Source of the DNA: Rhizorhabdus sp.
GTDB lineage: Bacteria > Pseudomonadota > Alphaproteobacteria > Sphingomonadales > Sphingomonadaceae
Direction of reading: 5' to 3'
Assembly: GCF_018006725.1 (NCBI RefSeq)
Contig: NZ_JAGMXV010000002.1
Span: 1 to 64,000 of the forward strand
DNA: 64,000 nucleotides
In this document: positions 54,229-63,329 of the stretch, piece after piece
Numbering within the stretch: the first letter of the stretch is position 1
Layout of the letters: each line of letters starts with the position of its first letter
The notes under the pieces: generated by a model
Seen by the model: only the letters and a program-made list of their open reading frames with translations
Told to the model about the DNA's origin: nothing
Database searches by the model: none
Made by a program: the position numbers and the translations under genes

Positions 54229-54792
54229 TTACGTGCCAGGATGCCATCCATCGCTCGTTACGCCGTCGACTTCAATATCCAGTTCGGCCGCGTCCATAGC
54301 CAGCACGCGCGCGACGATGTCCATCGGATGCCCGGCCCGCGCCATCGCCGAAACCCAGCGTCGGCGTTCGTCCCGATCCGGCACATGATCGGCATAGGGG
54401 CCGATCCGCCGTCGCCGGGCGAAACGCAGTGCGGCCTCCTCGGCGCCGGAGTCGATATCCTCGCGCACCCCATCGGTCGTCTCGGCATCGATCCCCGATG
54501 CCCGCAGCGACGCCACGATCCGGCGGGCTCCATAGCCGCGCCGCAGCAATGACTGCGCGCGCGCATCGGCAAAGGCGCCGTCATTGACATAGCCGCGCTC
54601 GGCGAAGCGGGCGACCATCGCCTCGACCGGCGGCGCCCCCTCCCCGGCCCAGCCGCGCTCCTTGAGCTTGCGGCGCAGATAGGCGGCCAGCTTCGCCCGC
54701 GTCGTCGCATAGCGCGCGGCATAGTCGAGCGCGGTGCGCGACAGCGTTTCGGCGTCATAAGGACGGGGGTCACGGGGGGCTGATCGGGGCAT
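54229..54792 (-). CDS. recX: RecX-family regulatory protein
   Basis: A 187-residue RecX-like protein that modulates RecA filaments. The three-helix repeats are visible: [78 protein letters not shown] and [13 protein letters not shown]. The family is divergent, and the C-terminal repeat is less clear. RecA is not adjacent. The ATG at 54792 has only a weak ribosome-binding site, and a large longer frame upstream is not credible. Confidence 0.85.
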   Translation of the reverse strand: MPRSAPRDPRPYDAETLSRTALDYAARYATTRAKLAAYLRRKLKERGWAGEGAPPVEAMVARFAERGYVNDGAFADARAQSLLRRGYGARRIVASLRASGIDAETTDGVREDIDSGAEEAALRFARRRRIGPYADHVPDRDERRRWVSAMARAGHPMDIVARVLAMDAAELDIEVDGVTSDGWHPGT

Positions 54793-54903
54793 GCGCCATC
54801 TTTGTGCCACAGTCGGGCCGGATTTTGAACGCGCGGCTGGGTGAAGGCAGCCAGCTTGTACAGGCCTGTCCGGCGATCGGGCCGCCGCCACGGAGGTGCG
54901 TCG

Positions 54904-56679
54904 ATGCTGGATGGGGCCGAAATCACTTCGGAAAGACAAGGGATCAAGACGAGAATGGCATTGGTGCCGACGCCGACAGTCGATGCGCTGCCGCGCCGCT
55001 TCGCCGATTTCGAGACGCTGGGTGCGGCGCTCGACTATGCCGCGACCGGTGTGCGCGGGCTCAACTTCCATGACGCCCGCGGAACGCTGACGACGCCTTA
55101 TCCCTTCGCACAGCTGCGGGTCGACGCGCTCGCCAATGCACGCCGCCTGATCGCGGCCGGCATCGCCCCCGGCGATCGCATCGCGCTCGTCGCCGAGACC
55201 GGCCCCCATTTCGCGGCGCTGTTCTTCGGCGCAGTCTATGCCGGCGCCTGGCCGGTTCCCTTGCCGCTGCCGACATCCTTCGGCGGCAAGGACAGCTATA
55301 TCGACCAGCTCGTCGTCCAGCTGTCCAGCTCCGATCCGCGGATGCTGTTCTATCCTGAAGAACTGTCCGAAATGGCGTCGGCCGCCGCCGCCCAGCGCGG
55401 CGTCGAGGGGCTCACCTATGAGGGCTTCGAAACCCGCAACGCCCCCGAGGCTCCGCTGCCGCAGTCGGCACCGGACGAGATCGCCTATCTGCAATATTCG
55501 AGCGGTTCGACCCGCTTCCCCCACGGCGTTGCGGTGACGCATCGCGCGCTGCTCAACAATCTCGCCGCCCATTCGCACGGCATGCTGGTCGAGCCGCTCG
55601 ACCGCTGCATCAGCTGGCTGCCCTGGTATCACGACATGGGGCTGGTCGGCTGCCTGTTGTCGCCGATCGCCAACCAGGTGTCCGCCGACTATCTCAAGAC
55701 CGAGGATTTCGCGCGCCGCCCGCTGGCCTGGCTCGACCTGATCAGCCGCAACGAGGGCACGACGATCAGCTATTCGCCGACCTTCGGCTACGACATCTGC
55801 GCGCGGCGCATGTCGAGCCAGACCAAGGCTTCGGACCGGTTCGACCTGTCGCGCTGGCGGCTGGCGGGCAACGGTGCCGACATGATCCGCCCCGACGTGA
55901 TGCAGTCCTTCGTCGACGCCTTTGCCGAGGCCGGTTTCAAGGCCAGCGCCTTCCTGCCGAGCTACGGCCTGGCCGAAGCCACGCTGGCGGTGTCGATCAT
56001 GCCACCGGGCGAGGGCATCGTCGTCGAGCTTGTCGAAGAGACCCAGCTGTCGGGCGGCGCGCACAATCAGGATCGCCCGCGCCGCTTCCGCGCCGTGGTC
56101 AATTGCGGCAAGCCGGTCCGCGACATGGCCGTCGAGATCCGCGATGAGGATGGATCGCCGCTGCCCGAGAAGATGATCGGCAAGCTATGGGCCAAGGGTC
56201 CGTCGATCATGACCGGCTATTTCCGCGACCAGGAGGCGACCGACGCCTGCATGGTCGACGGATGGCTGGATACCGGCGACATGGCCTATATGTCGAACGG
56301 CTACATCTACATCGTCGGCCGCGCCAAGGACATGATCATCATCAACGGCAAGAATCACTGGCCCCAGGATATCGAGTGGGCCGTGGAGCAGTTGCCGGGC
56401 TTCAAGGCCGGCGACATCGCCGCCTTCTCGATCACCACGCCGGGCGGCGAAGAGGCGCCGGCCGTGCTCGTCCAGTGCCGCACCTCGGACCCCGCCGAGC
56501 GGACCCGCCTGCGCGACCAGATCCGCGACAAGGTGCGCTCGATCACCGGTATGCAGTGTGTGGTCGAGCTGGTCCCGCCGCGGACCTTGCCCAAGACCAG
56601 CTCGGGCAAGCTGAGCCGGGCCAAGGCGCGCAATCTCTATCTGGCGGGCGAGATCCAGGGCTACGACATCGCCGCCTGA
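54904..56679 (+). CDS. Fatty-acyl-AMP ligase (FadD32/FAAL type)
   Basis: A 591-residue adenylate-forming enzyme. It carries the FAAL signatures: YLQYSSGSTRFPHGVAVTHRALLNNL (P-loop), SWLPWYHDMGLVG, FLPSYGLAEATLAV, DGWLDTGDMAYMSNGYIYIVGRAKDMIIINGKNHWPQDIE and the final KTSSGKLSRAKAR with catalytic Lys. FAALs activate fatty acids as acyl-AMP and usually pass them to acyl carrier proteins. GGAGG eight bases before ATG 54904 supports the start. No ACP, PKS or sphingolipid genes are adjacent, so the acceptor is unknown. Confidence 0.93.
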   Translation: MLDGAEITSERQGIKTRMALVPTPTVDALPRRFADFETLGAALDYAATGVRGLNFHDARGTLTTPYPFAQLRVDALANARRLIAAGIAPGDRIALVAETGPHFAALFFGAVYAGAWPVPLPLPTSFGGKDSYIDQLVVQLSSSDPRMLFYPEELSEMASAAAAQRGVEGLTYEGFETRNAPEAPLPQSAPDEIAYLQYSSGSTRFPHGVAVTHRALLNNLAAHSHGMLVEPLDRCISWLPWYHDMGLVGCLLSPIANQVSADYLKTEDFARRPLAWLDLISRNEGTTISYSPTFGYDICARRMSSQTKASDRFDLSRWRLAGNGADMIRPDVMQSFVDAFAEAGFKASAFLPSYGLAEATLAVSIMPPGEGIVVELVEETQLSGGAHNQDRPRRFRAVVNCGKPVRDMAVEIRDEDGSPLPEKMIGKLWAKGPSIMTGYFRDQEATDACMVDGWLDTGDMAYMSNGYIYIVGRAKDMIIINGKNHWPQDIEWAVEQLPGFKAGDIAAFSITTPGGEEAPAVLVQCRTSDPAERTRLRDQIRDKVRSITGMQCVVELVPPRTLPKTSSGKLSRAKARNLYLAGEIQGYDIAA

Positions 56680-56792
56680 GGGGCGGTCGGGCGACCTAGT
56701 CGACCGTAGCGCTTGATCCCCGGCGGCCGACCGCCGCATGGTGATGGCGCGTCGCCGGTCCGTTCCGATCGACGCTGCGGAGACGATCGCCG

Positions 56793-57512
56793 ATGCGCTT
56801 CCGATTGCTGATCTCGTCGCTGCTGGCGCTTGCAGCAACTGCCGCCCAGGCGCTGCCGCTCGACCCGCTGGGCGACCCCGGCCAGTTCCAGCGCGATATC
56901 GAGGCGATCAACAGCAGACCGCTGCCCGATGGCGAGGCGCTCGCCCGTGCAGTGGGCGAGGCTGTAGCGTTCGACGCCCGGATGCGCGGGCGCTGCCAAG
57001 CGAAGAAGCTCCGTATCGGGCCGCTCGCGCCGGTAACGCTCGACGGCCTGGTCACCGGGCTGATCGTCGCCGGCAAGATCGAAAATGGCTGGATCACCTC
57101 GGTCGTGCTGGAGGATTGCCCGGCGGGCGACCCGATTCGCATCCTGCTGCTCCGCGACGCCGACGGCACGACCCTGCAGGGCATCTTCGCCGGGCAGGGC
57201 GACACGCTCGCCTGGCCGACACTGGCCCGCGAGGCGCTGCGCGCCACCGTCGCGATGGCGGTGCAGCGACTCAAGGCCGAGGACCCGGCATGCGCCCCGA
57301 AGGACCTGACGCCCACTAGCGTACGGATCACCGGAACCAGCCCCGATCTCGGCCCCGACCAATATGGCATAAGGCTGAAAGGCTCCTGGAGCGAGCTTTG
57401 GACCTTCGAGCCCTGCGGCCACCGGCTGTCGATCCCGATCGCCTTTCGCACCAATGGCAGTGGCGGTGCCTATTGGGATCTCGACCGGGGCGGCGTGCTC
57501 TACGTGCGCTGA
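56793..57512 (+). CDS. Exported protein of unknown function
   Basis: A 239-residue protein with a signal peptide (MRFRLLISSLLALAATAAQA). Mature features: a helical stretch (DPGQFQRDIEAINSRPLPDGEALARAVGEAVAFDARM) followed by beta-rich sequence with five Cys, ending ELWTFEPCGHRLSIPIAFRTNGSGGAYWDLDRGG. The tail resembles that of small secreted proteins widespread in sphingomonads, of unknown function. It lies 113 bases past the FAAL gene. Confidence 0.65.
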   Translation: MRFRLLISSLLALAATAAQALPLDPLGDPGQFQRDIEAINSRPLPDGEALARAVGEAVAFDARMRGRCQAKKLRIGPLAPVTLDGLVTGLIVAGKIENGWITSVVLEDCPAGDPIRILLLRDADGTTLQGIFAGQGDTLAWPTLAREALRATVAMAVQRLKAEDPACAPKDLTPTSVRITGTSPDLGPDQYGIRLKGSWSELWTFEPCGHRLSIPIAFRTNGSGGAYWDLDRGGVLYVR

Positions 57513-57605
57513 TCCCGCCAATCGGCGGACACCGTCACTGCTCGATGGCTGCAACCCCTTGCGCTTCCATGACCCCACCGCTATGTGCCCGCTTCTCGGA
57601 CCCGG

Positions 57606-57681
57606 AGGAGTGTAGCTCAGTTGGTAGAGCATCGGTCTCCAAAACCGAGGGCCGGGGGTTCGAGTCCCTCCACTCCTGCCA
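57606..57681 (+). tRNA. tRNA-Trp (anticodon CCA)
   Basis: A 76-base cloverleaf with encoded CCA. The acceptor stem AGGAGTG pairs with CACTCCT, the D arm has AGCTCAGTTGGTAGAGC, the anticodon loop reads CT-CCA-AA, and the T arm has GGTTCGAGTCC. The anticodon CCA decodes UGG, Trp. It directly precedes secE-nusG, the conserved arrangement in proteobacteria. Confidence 0.98.
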
Positions 57682-57829
57682 TTTGAAATGGTCGGCTGGC
57701 CGAAGGGTACGAGGTGCGAAAAGAGGTCGGGTCCGCCGGTCGTTAAGGCCGATGAAGCGGACAGCGGCCTCTTGTCGCTATTTTGATGTTTTCCCGGATT
57801 TTCGAATCGGGGCAGGATAGGCTGGGAAC

Positions 57830-58027
57830 GTGGCGAAGACTTCTCCCGTCGAGTTCATCAATCAGGTGAAGGCCGAGACCCGCAAGGTCGTCTGGCCGAG
57901 CCGGAAGGAAACCGTGACGACCACCATCATGGTGGGCATCATGACGACGATCCTCGCCTTGTTCTTCTTCGGGGTCGACCAGTTCTTCTCGGCGATCGTG
58001 AAGTTCCTCCTGTCCCTGCTGGGCTAA
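57830..58027 (+). CDS. secE: Preprotein translocase subunit SecE
   Basis: A 65-residue subunit of the SecYEG channel. The motif FINQVKAETRKVVWPSRKETVTTTIMV is the conserved amphipathic helix and the start of the single transmembrane helix (MVGIMTTILALFFFGVDQFF). The start is a GTG at 57830. It precedes nusG by 21 bases. Confidence 0.96.
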   Translation: MAKTSPVEFINQVKAETRKVVWPSRKETVTTTIMVGIMTTILALFFFGVDQFFSAIVKFLLSLLG

Positions 58028-58048
58028 GAAACGGAGACGTTGGCGTTC

Positions 58049-58588
58049 ATGGCGCGCTGGTACATCATTCACGCCTATTCGGGCTTCGAGAACAAGGTCC
58101 GCGAAGCGATCCTGGCCGATGCCGCGCGCCTGGGCCTGGAGCAGCTCGTCGAGGCTGTCGAGGTTCCGACCGAGAAGGTCACCGAAGTCCGCCGCGGCAA
58201 GAAGATCACGTCGGACCGGAAGTTCTTCCCCGGCTATGTGCTGGCAAAGCTCAGCATGAACGACGACGTCTATCACCTCGTCAAGAACACCCCGAAGGTG
58301 ACCGGTTTCCTCGGCTCGTCGGGCAAGCCGCAGCCGATCAGCGAGGCCGAGGCAGCGCGCATCCTGAACACCAAGGAAGAGGCCGCAGCCGCTGCGCCGA
58401 AGACCAAGCTGCGCGTCGACTATGAGATCGGCGACCAGGTCAAGGTGCTCGACGGCCCGTTCGCGAGCTTCAACGGCGTCGTCGAAGAACTCGACTTCGA
58501 CCGCAGCCGCGTCAAGGTTTCGGTGTCGATCTTCGGCCGCGCGACCCCGGTCGAGCTCGAATTCGAGCAGGTCGAGCGCGTCAAATAA
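58049..58588 (+). CDS. nusG: Transcription termination/antitermination protein NusG
   Basis: Binds RNA polymerase, raising elongation rate and linking it to Rho or the ribosome. The 179 residues from ATG 58049 start MARWYIIHAYSGFENKVREAI (NGN domain), with PGYVLAKLSMNDDVYHLVKNTPKVTGFLG in the middle and a C-terminal KOW domain (GDQVKVLDGPFASFNGVVEELD). A TTG at 58040 is in frame but less likely. Upstream of rplK in the conserved order. Confidence 0.96.
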   Translation: MARWYIIHAYSGFENKVREAILADAARLGLEQLVEAVEVPTEKVTEVRRGKKITSDRKFFPGYVLAKLSMNDDVYHLVKNTPKVTGFLGSSGKPQPISEAEAARILNTKEEAAAAAPKTKLRVDYEIGDQVKVLDGPFASFNGVVEELDFDRSRVKVSVSIFGRATPVELEFEQVERVK

Positions 58589-58779
58589 TTCGGAGCGCCG
58601 GCGAGTCCCGGTGCATCCCACCCGTTCCGGAGCGATCCGGGATGGCGCCTTCCAGGCGCTACACGTCGCGGGAGAAGGCTCCGGCCTTCGCAGGAACCGC
58701 TAAACTTGAACGGCCGGATTGCGGATCGGTGTTCGCACCTTTCCACCAGGCAGCCCGGCCAGCATAGAGTGAGTGAGAC
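58589..58779 (+). other. Non-coding gap between nusG and rplK
   Basis: About 190 bases with no credible gene. The segment 58615-58690 has GC-rich inverted sequence (CGGAGCGATCCGGG; GGCGCC-N4-GGCGC) that could fold as a leader for rplK-rplA. In many bacteria rplKA is autoregulated by L1 binding its own leader; no clear L1-binding motif could be picked out by eye. Confidence 0.4.
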
Positions 58780-59211
58780 ATGGCAAAGAAGATTACGGGC
58801 TACATCAAGCTCCAGGTGCCCGCTGGAAAGGCGAATCCGTCGCCGCCGATCGGCCCCGCGCTCGGTCAGCGTGGCGTCAACATCATGGACTTCTGCAAGG
58901 CGTTCAACGCCCAGACCGGTGACCAGGAAGTCGGCACCCCGCTGCCGACCGTCATCACCGTCTATGCGGACCGTTCGTTCAGCTTCGTCACCAAGACCCC
59001 GCCGGCCAGCTATCTGCTGAAGAAGGCCGTCGGTCTGAAGTCGGGCTCGAAGGAGCCGGGCAAGGCGACCGCCGGCAAGATCAAGCGCTCGCAGCTGTCC
59101 GAGATCGCCCAGATCAAGATGAAGGACCTCAACGCCAACGACATCGACGCGGCAACCCGCATCATCGAAGGTTCGGCCCGCGCGATGGGCCTCGAAGTGG
59201 TGGAGGGCTGA
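58780..59211 (+). CDS. rplK: 50S ribosomal protein L11
   Basis: A 143-residue protein of the GTPase-associated centre of the 50S subunit. Family sequence is unmistakable: [39 protein letters not shown] and [24 protein letters not shown]. It is followed four bases later by rplA; the two are one operon. Confidence 0.98.
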   Translation: MAKKITGYIKLQVPAGKANPSPPIGPALGQRGVNIMDFCKAFNAQTGDQEVGTPLPTVITVYADRSFSFVTKTPPASYLLKKAVGLKSGSKEPGKATAGKIKRSQLSEIAQIKMKDLNANDIDAATRIIEGSARAMGLEVVEG

Positions 59212-59215
59212 GATC

Positions 59216-59914
59216 ATGGCCAAGCTGAGCAAGAAGCAGAAGAACCAGCAGGCGTCGGTCGACAGCCAGAAGCTGTACGGCGTCGATGAAGCGATCGCCC
59301 TCGCCAAGCAGAACGCGACCTCCAAGTTCGACGAGACCATCGAGGTCGCGCTGAACCTGGGCGTCGATCCGCGCCACGCCGACCAGATGGTCCGCGGCGT
59401 CGTCACGCTGCCGAAGGGCACCGGCAAGGACGTCCGCGTCGGCGTTTTCGCCCGGGGCGCCAAGGCCGATGAAGCCAAGGCCGCCGGTGCGGAAGTCGTC
59501 GGCGCCGAAGATCTGCTCGAGCAGATCCAGGGCGGCACGGTCGATTTCGACCGCTGCATCGCGACCCCGGACATGATGGGTCTGGTCGGCCGTCTCGGCA
59601 AGATCCTGGGTCCGAAGGGCCTGATGCCGAACCCGAAGCTGGGCACCGTCACGATGAACGTCGCCGAGGCCGTCAAGGCGGCCAAGGGCGGTCAGGTGGA
59701 GTTCCGCGTCGAGAAGGCCGGCATCATCCACTCCGGCATCGGCAAGGCGAGCTTCCCGGCCGAGGACCTGCGCGCGAACTTCGACGCCTTCGTCGACGCG
59801 ATCGTCAAGGCGAAGCCGTCGGGCGCCAAGGGCAAGTATCTGCGCAAGGCCGCCGTCAGCTCGACGATGGGCCCGGGCGTCAAGATCGACGTCGCGGAGG
59901 TCGCCGGCGCCTGA
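59216..59914 (+). CDS. rplA: 50S ribosomal protein L1
   Basis: A 232-residue protein of the L1 stalk, involved in release of deacylated tRNA from the E site and often the repressor of its own operon. Visible are [61 protein letters not shown] and the final [15 protein letters not shown]. Followed by an intrinsic terminator, so rplJL are in another unit here or follow elsewhere. Confidence 0.98.
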   Translation: MAKLSKKQKNQQASVDSQKLYGVDEAIALAKQNATSKFDETIEVALNLGVDPRHADQMVRGVVTLPKGTGKDVRVGVFARGAKADEAKAAGAEVVGAEDLLEQIQGGTVDFDRCIATPDMMGLVGRLGKILGPKGLMPNPKLGTVTMNVAEAVKAAKGGQVEFRVEKAGIIHSGIGKASFPAEDLRANFDAFVDAIVKAKPSGAKGKYLRKAAVSSTMGPGVKIDVAEVAGA

Positions 59915-59939
59915 TCGCCAGCGACATCCACAGAATCGG

Positions 59940-59970
59940 AAGGGGCCGGGAGCAATCCTGGCCCCTTTTC
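59940..59970 (+). terminator. Rho-independent terminator after rplA
   Basis: A ten-base stem (GGGGCCGGGA with TCCTGGCCCC) around a four-base loop, followed by four Ts, 27 bases past the rplA stop. Confidence 0.93.
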
Positions 59971-60032
59971 GTTGCGCGGTCGTCGCGCCTTAGACCTTCG
60001 TCGTAGATTCAAATCCAAAAACGATCGCCGAA

Positions 60033-60047
60033 TTAGCGCCCCCTTAA
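60033..60047 (+). promoter_or_regulatory. CtrA-like site upstream of the chemoreceptor gene
   Basis: TTAG-N7-TTAA, the same variant of the CtrA full site as that before the DUF2336 gene. It lies about 83 bases upstream of the mcp start, in a promoter-like position. Assignment is by motif only. Confidence 0.45.
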
Positions 60048-60129
60048 GACCCCCCATGCCACTCCGGCCCGAGCCGCCCGGACATTCCCCTGTGTCGGGC
60101 GGCACCCAATTTACGTGATGGAGACGTGC

Positions 60130-61965
60130 GTGGCTCAGGATTTGGGCAAAATCGAAAGCTGGGTGACCAGCCGAGCTCTGGGAGAGAGGCTGTCGCTGCA
60201 AACCCGCGCGACGCTGATTGCCAGCCTGCTGATCATGCTGGCAATCATCGGCGGGTCGCTGCTGAGCCTCCAGATGATCAGCGAAGACGGCCATGTGTCG
60301 AACCAGGCGCTGTCCTCGGCCCTGCTCGAAAAGGACTTCGCATCGCTCGAGCGCGACGTGTTCCGCAACGCGCTGATCCGTTCCGAGGAAAGCCGTGGCG
60401 ATGTGGTGACCAACCTGTCCGACATGTCGAAGGCGATCGCCGCCGTGCGCGCCGATTCGGACGAGGCCGACCTGCCGCTGATCGACGCAATCACCACCGC
60501 ACAGACCAAATATTCCTCGCTGGTTTCCACCTCGATGGAAAATGGCGGGCCGAACCCTGTCGAGCTTGCCGCCATCATGGATGCCGGTAACAAGGTCGAC
60601 GACTCGATCGAGGCAATCCGCAACCCGATCATCGCGCGCGCCGAGGCGATTGCCGCCAAGCAGATGGCTCTCGCCTTCGTGACCATGGCGTTGACTGCCC
60701 TGATCGCCCTCGTCGGCGGCTGGCTGGGCTACAAGATCGCCCGCTCGATCCGCACCAGCGTCGGCGACGAACTCGGCGAAGTCAGTGGCGTGATGACCCA
60801 GATCACCAATGGGCGTTACGACGTGACCGTGCGTCATTGCGAGCGCGGCGACGAAATCGGTGACCTGTCGCGTGCCGCCGTCCGTCTGCGCGACGCCAGC
60901 CGCGAGCGCGACGAGGCCGAACAGGCGCTGCGCAACATGATCGACGTCGTCGGCAGCAGCCTGCGCCAGCTCGCCGATGGCGATCTCCGCGTGGTCCTGC
61001 CGCCGCTCGGCTCGGGTTACGAAACGCTGCGTGACGACTTCAACCGCACCATCGCCGCGCTGCATGATGCGATGGCCGAAGTGGCCCGCTCGGCCGAGTC
61101 GATCCATGTCGGCTCGTCCGAGATCAGCCGCGCCACGATCGACCTGGCGCAGCGTTCCGAGCAGCACGCGGCCGAACTGGCTGTCACCGCCGAGACCATC
61201 TCGGGCGTGACCGCCGCGGTCGGCGCGACCTCGACCCGCACCACCCAGGCCGACGATTTCGTCCGCTCGGCGGTGCGAGAGGCCGATGCCGGCTCCGAAG
61301 TCGTGCAGCGCGCCGTCAGCGCGATGGCCAACATCGAAAAGTCGACCGCCGAGATCGGCCAGATCATTTCCGCCATCGACGCGATCACCTTCCAGACCAA
61401 TCTTCTGGCGCTCAACGCGGGCGTCGAAGCGGCCCGCGCCGGCGAAGCCGGCAAGGGCTTTGCGGTCGTCGCCAACGAAGTCCGCGCACTGGCTCAGCGT
61501 TCGGCCGACTCGGCCGCCGACATCCGCGCGCTGATCGACACCAGCGTGACCCAGGTGGCGTCGGGCGTCGAAATGGTTCGTCAGGCCGGTACCGCCTTCG
61601 ACAGCATCGGATCGCGCATCCGCGAGATCACCACGATCGTCTCCGAGATCAGCGAGAGCGCCGCCGATCAGGCCGCCAAGCTGTCGAGCAGCAACAAGGT
61701 GATGGCTGGCATGGACGGCGTCACCCAGCAGAATGCCGCCATGGTCGAGGAGAGCACGGCGTCGGTCCGTCAGCTGGCCGACGAAGCCGATACGCTGGCC
61801 GCGCTCGTCACCCGCTTCCGTCTGCGCGAGGCTGAGAAGAAGGCCCGGATCGTCACGCCGATGGCGCCGGCCGCGACCCGTGCGCCGGCAAGGGCCGCTG
61901 TCAGCCGCCCTGCGGTGAGCGGCAATCTCGCCCTGCGCGATGAGCAGGACTGGGCTGGCTTCTGA
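60130..61965 (+). CDS. Methyl-accepting chemotaxis protein
   Basis: A 611-residue chemoreceptor. Two transmembrane helices (TLIASLLIMLAIIGGSLL and MALAFVTMALTALIALVGGWLGYKIA) enclose a short periplasmic sensor domain of about 140 residues; a HAMP domain and an MA signalling domain follow with the conserved tip AIDAITFQTNLLALNAGVEAARAGEAGKGFAVVANEVRALAQRSA. The last five residues DWAGF fit the CheR/CheB-docking pentapeptide xWxxF. The GTG at 60130 has GGAG six bases before it and is preferred over starts at 60115 or 60118. No other che genes are adjacent. Confidence 0.94.
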   Translation: MAQDLGKIESWVTSRALGERLSLQTRATLIASLLIMLAIIGGSLLSLQMISEDGHVSNQALSSALLEKDFASLERDVFRNALIRSEESRGDVVTNLSDMSKAIAAVRADSDEADLPLIDAITTAQTKYSSLVSTSMENGGPNPVELAAIMDAGNKVDDSIEAIRNPIIARAEAIAAKQMALAFVTMALTALIALVGGWLGYKIARSIRTSVGDELGEVSGVMTQITNGRYDVTVRHCERGDEIGDLSRAAVRLRDASRERDEAEQALRNMIDVVGSSLRQLADGDLRVVLPPLGSGYETLRDDFNRTIAALHDAMAEVARSAESIHVGSSEISRATIDLAQRSEQHAAELAVTAETISGVTAAVGATSTRTTQADDFVRSAVREADAGSEVVQRAVSAMANIEKSTAEIGQIISAIDAITFQTNLLALNAGVEAARAGEAGKGFAVVANEVRALAQRSADSAADIRALIDTSVTQVASGVEMVRQAGTAFDSIGSRIREITTIVSEISESAADQAAKLSSSNKVMAGMDGVTQQNAAMVEESTASVRQLADEADTLAALVTRFRLREAEKKARIVTPMAPAATRAPARAAVSRPAVSGNLALRDEQDWAGF

Positions 61966-62187
61966 CGCCTTCTGGCCAGACGGCATCGTCCCGAGGGGGC
62001 GGTCGGAGCGATCCGGCCGCCCTTGCCGTGTCGGGATATTTGACAGGGCTGGCAGGATGTTAACCAGTAGCTGGCTCGCCGGTCCCGGAAATGCTGGCTT
62101 TCCTCGATTTGGCACGCTTCTGGCTTAACTGTTCACGAACCCGTTTCGGCTCGTCGCGAGGGCAATGCGGGGGAAGGAGAATCGATC

Positions 62188-62382
62188 GTGGGTATCGCAG
62201 TCCGGGGGGTTTTTGCGTTGCTCGCAGCGGTCGCTCTCGCTTTCCCCGCCATGGCCCAGGCCGAGGCGGTTTCGAATTGGCTGGAGCATGTCCCCCAGCC
62301 GAGTGCGTTGATTTTGCTTCTGGTCGCGGTCGCCGGCGTTCTGGTGGGGCGCATTGCAAGCCGTCGGCGGCGCGGCCCCTGA
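62188..62382 (+). CDS. Small PEP-CTERM-like protein
   Basis: A 64-residue protein with a signal peptide (MGIAVRGVFALLAAVALAFPAMAQA), a tiny mature linker and a C-terminal sorting-like signal: VPQPSALILLLVAVAGVLVG, then RIASRRRRGP. This has the PEP-CTERM layout (Pro-x-Pro-Ser, transmembrane helix, Arg cluster), with PQP in place of PEP. PEP-CTERM proteins are processed by exosortase. The GTG start has AAGGAG eight bases upstream. Only about 15 residues would remain outside the signals, so its role is unclear. Confidence 0.7.
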   Translation: MGIAVRGVFALLAAVALAFPAMAQAEAVSNWLEHVPQPSALILLLVAVAGVLVGRIASRRRRGP

Positions 62383-62472
62383 AGCGAAGTCCGGGTTGCG
62401 TTTACCGATTTAGTGTCGAGTGGATTTGCGTACGAGTTTGCTTTTTCCCCTGTAGCGTTGCGCGGCGTGTTC

Positions 62473-62523
62473 GGCCCCCGTCCGCCCTTCTCCGAGAAGC
62501 TCGGCGAACGGCAGGCGGGGGCC
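62473..62523. repeat. Inverted repeat upstream of hisE
   Basis: GGCCCCCG (62473-62480) pairs with CGGGGGCC (62516-62523), enclosing a smaller hairpin (CTTCTC-CGA-GAAG). It lies in the 205-base gap between the PEP-CTERM-like gene and hisE, where no gene is evident. It may be a terminator-like or leader structure; no T-run follows. Confidence 0.4.
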
Positions 62524-62587
62524 GTGCCGTTTCTGTACCCGCGCTTCGAGATTGACCTGACGCGCCTGCCGGGCTTTGAAGCGCGGC

Positions 62588-62905
62588 ATGACCTCGACCC
62601 TTCACACGCTCGAATCGACCATCGCCGCCCGGCGCGGGGCCGACCCGTCGGCATCCTATGTCGCCTCGCTGTTCGCCAAGGGGCTGCCGAAGATCGCACA
62701 GAAGCTGGGCGAGGAAGCCGTCGAGACCGTGATCGCCGCGCTGCAGGGTGACCCGAAGGCGGTCACCGGCGAAGCTGCCGACCTGCTGTTCCACCTGCTC
62801 GTCCTGCTCAACGAGGCCAAGGTGCCGCTGTCCGACGTCCTTGCCGAACTCGAACGGCGCGAGGGACTGTCCGGCCTGGCGGAAAAAGCCGCCCGCAAGG
62901 CCTGA
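62588..62905 (+). CDS. hisE: Phosphoribosyl-ATP pyrophosphatase
   Basis: A 105-residue all-helical MazG-like enzyme that hydrolyses phosphoribosyl-ATP to phosphoribosyl-AMP, the second step of histidine synthesis. Conserved sequence: [48 protein letters not shown], with EEAVE and the later [13 protein letters not shown] supplying metal-binding acidic residues. The other his genes are not in the window; in this group hisE often follows hisF. Followed 16 bases later by the HIT gene. Confidence 0.95.
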   Translation: MTSTLHTLESTIAARRGADPSASYVASLFAKGLPKIAQKLGEEAVETVIAALQGDPKAVTGEAADLLFHLLVLLNEAKVPLSDVLAELERREGLSGLAEKAARKA

Positions 62906-62921
62906 ACGACCGGAGATACCG

Positions 62922-63299
62922 ATGCCCATCGACGCGACCCAGCCCTATGACGACGGCAATATCTTCGCCCGCATCCTGCGCGGTGAGCTGCCGTCGAAGA
63001 GCGTCTATGAAGACGAGTGGGCGCTCGCCTTTCACGACATCAACCCGCAGGCGCCACTGCACATCCTGGTAATCCCCAAGGGACGCTATGTGTCGTGGGA
63101 CGATTTCAGCGAGCGCGCGAGCGATGCGGAGATTGCAGGCTTCGTCCGCGCCGTGGGCAAGGTAGCGCGCGATGCGGGCCTGCCGGCGCCCGGCTATCGT
63201 CTTCTCGCCAACATCGGCGGACATGGACATCAGGAGGTCCCCCACCTCCACGTCCACATCTTCGGCGGCCGTCAGATGGGGGCGATGCTGCCCCGCTAG
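62922..63299 (+). CDS. HIT family nucleotide hydrolase (HinT-like)
   Basis: A 125-residue histidine triad protein that hydrolyses nucleoside phosphoramidates or similar substrates. It begins MPIDATQPYDDGNIFARILRGELPSKSVYEDEWALAFHDINPQAPLHILVIPK and ends with the triad HLHVHIFGGRQMG. This matches the HinT/PKCI-like branch. Co-transcription with hisE is likely, an arrangement common in alphaproteobacteria. Confidence 0.94.
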   Translation: MPIDATQPYDDGNIFARILRGELPSKSVYEDEWALAFHDINPQAPLHILVIPKGRYVSWDDFSERASDAEIAGFVRAVGKVARDAGLPAPGYRLLANIGGHGHQEVPHLHVHIFGGRQMGAMLPR

Positions 63300-63329
63300 G
63301 CCGTAAACGCCGGCTGTCGCGCGGTCCGC

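Noticed and set aside
61997..62022. Hairpin after the chemoreceptor gene as a rho-independent terminator
   Set aside because: A good stem (GGGCGGTCGGA/TCCGGCCGCCC) but the following sequence TTGCCG is not a T-run.
59692..62115. 807-codon minus-strand frame opposite rplA and the chemoreceptor
   Set aside because: Crosses the rplA terminator and lies antisense to two certain genes; low-complexity His/Asp/Gly-rich product.
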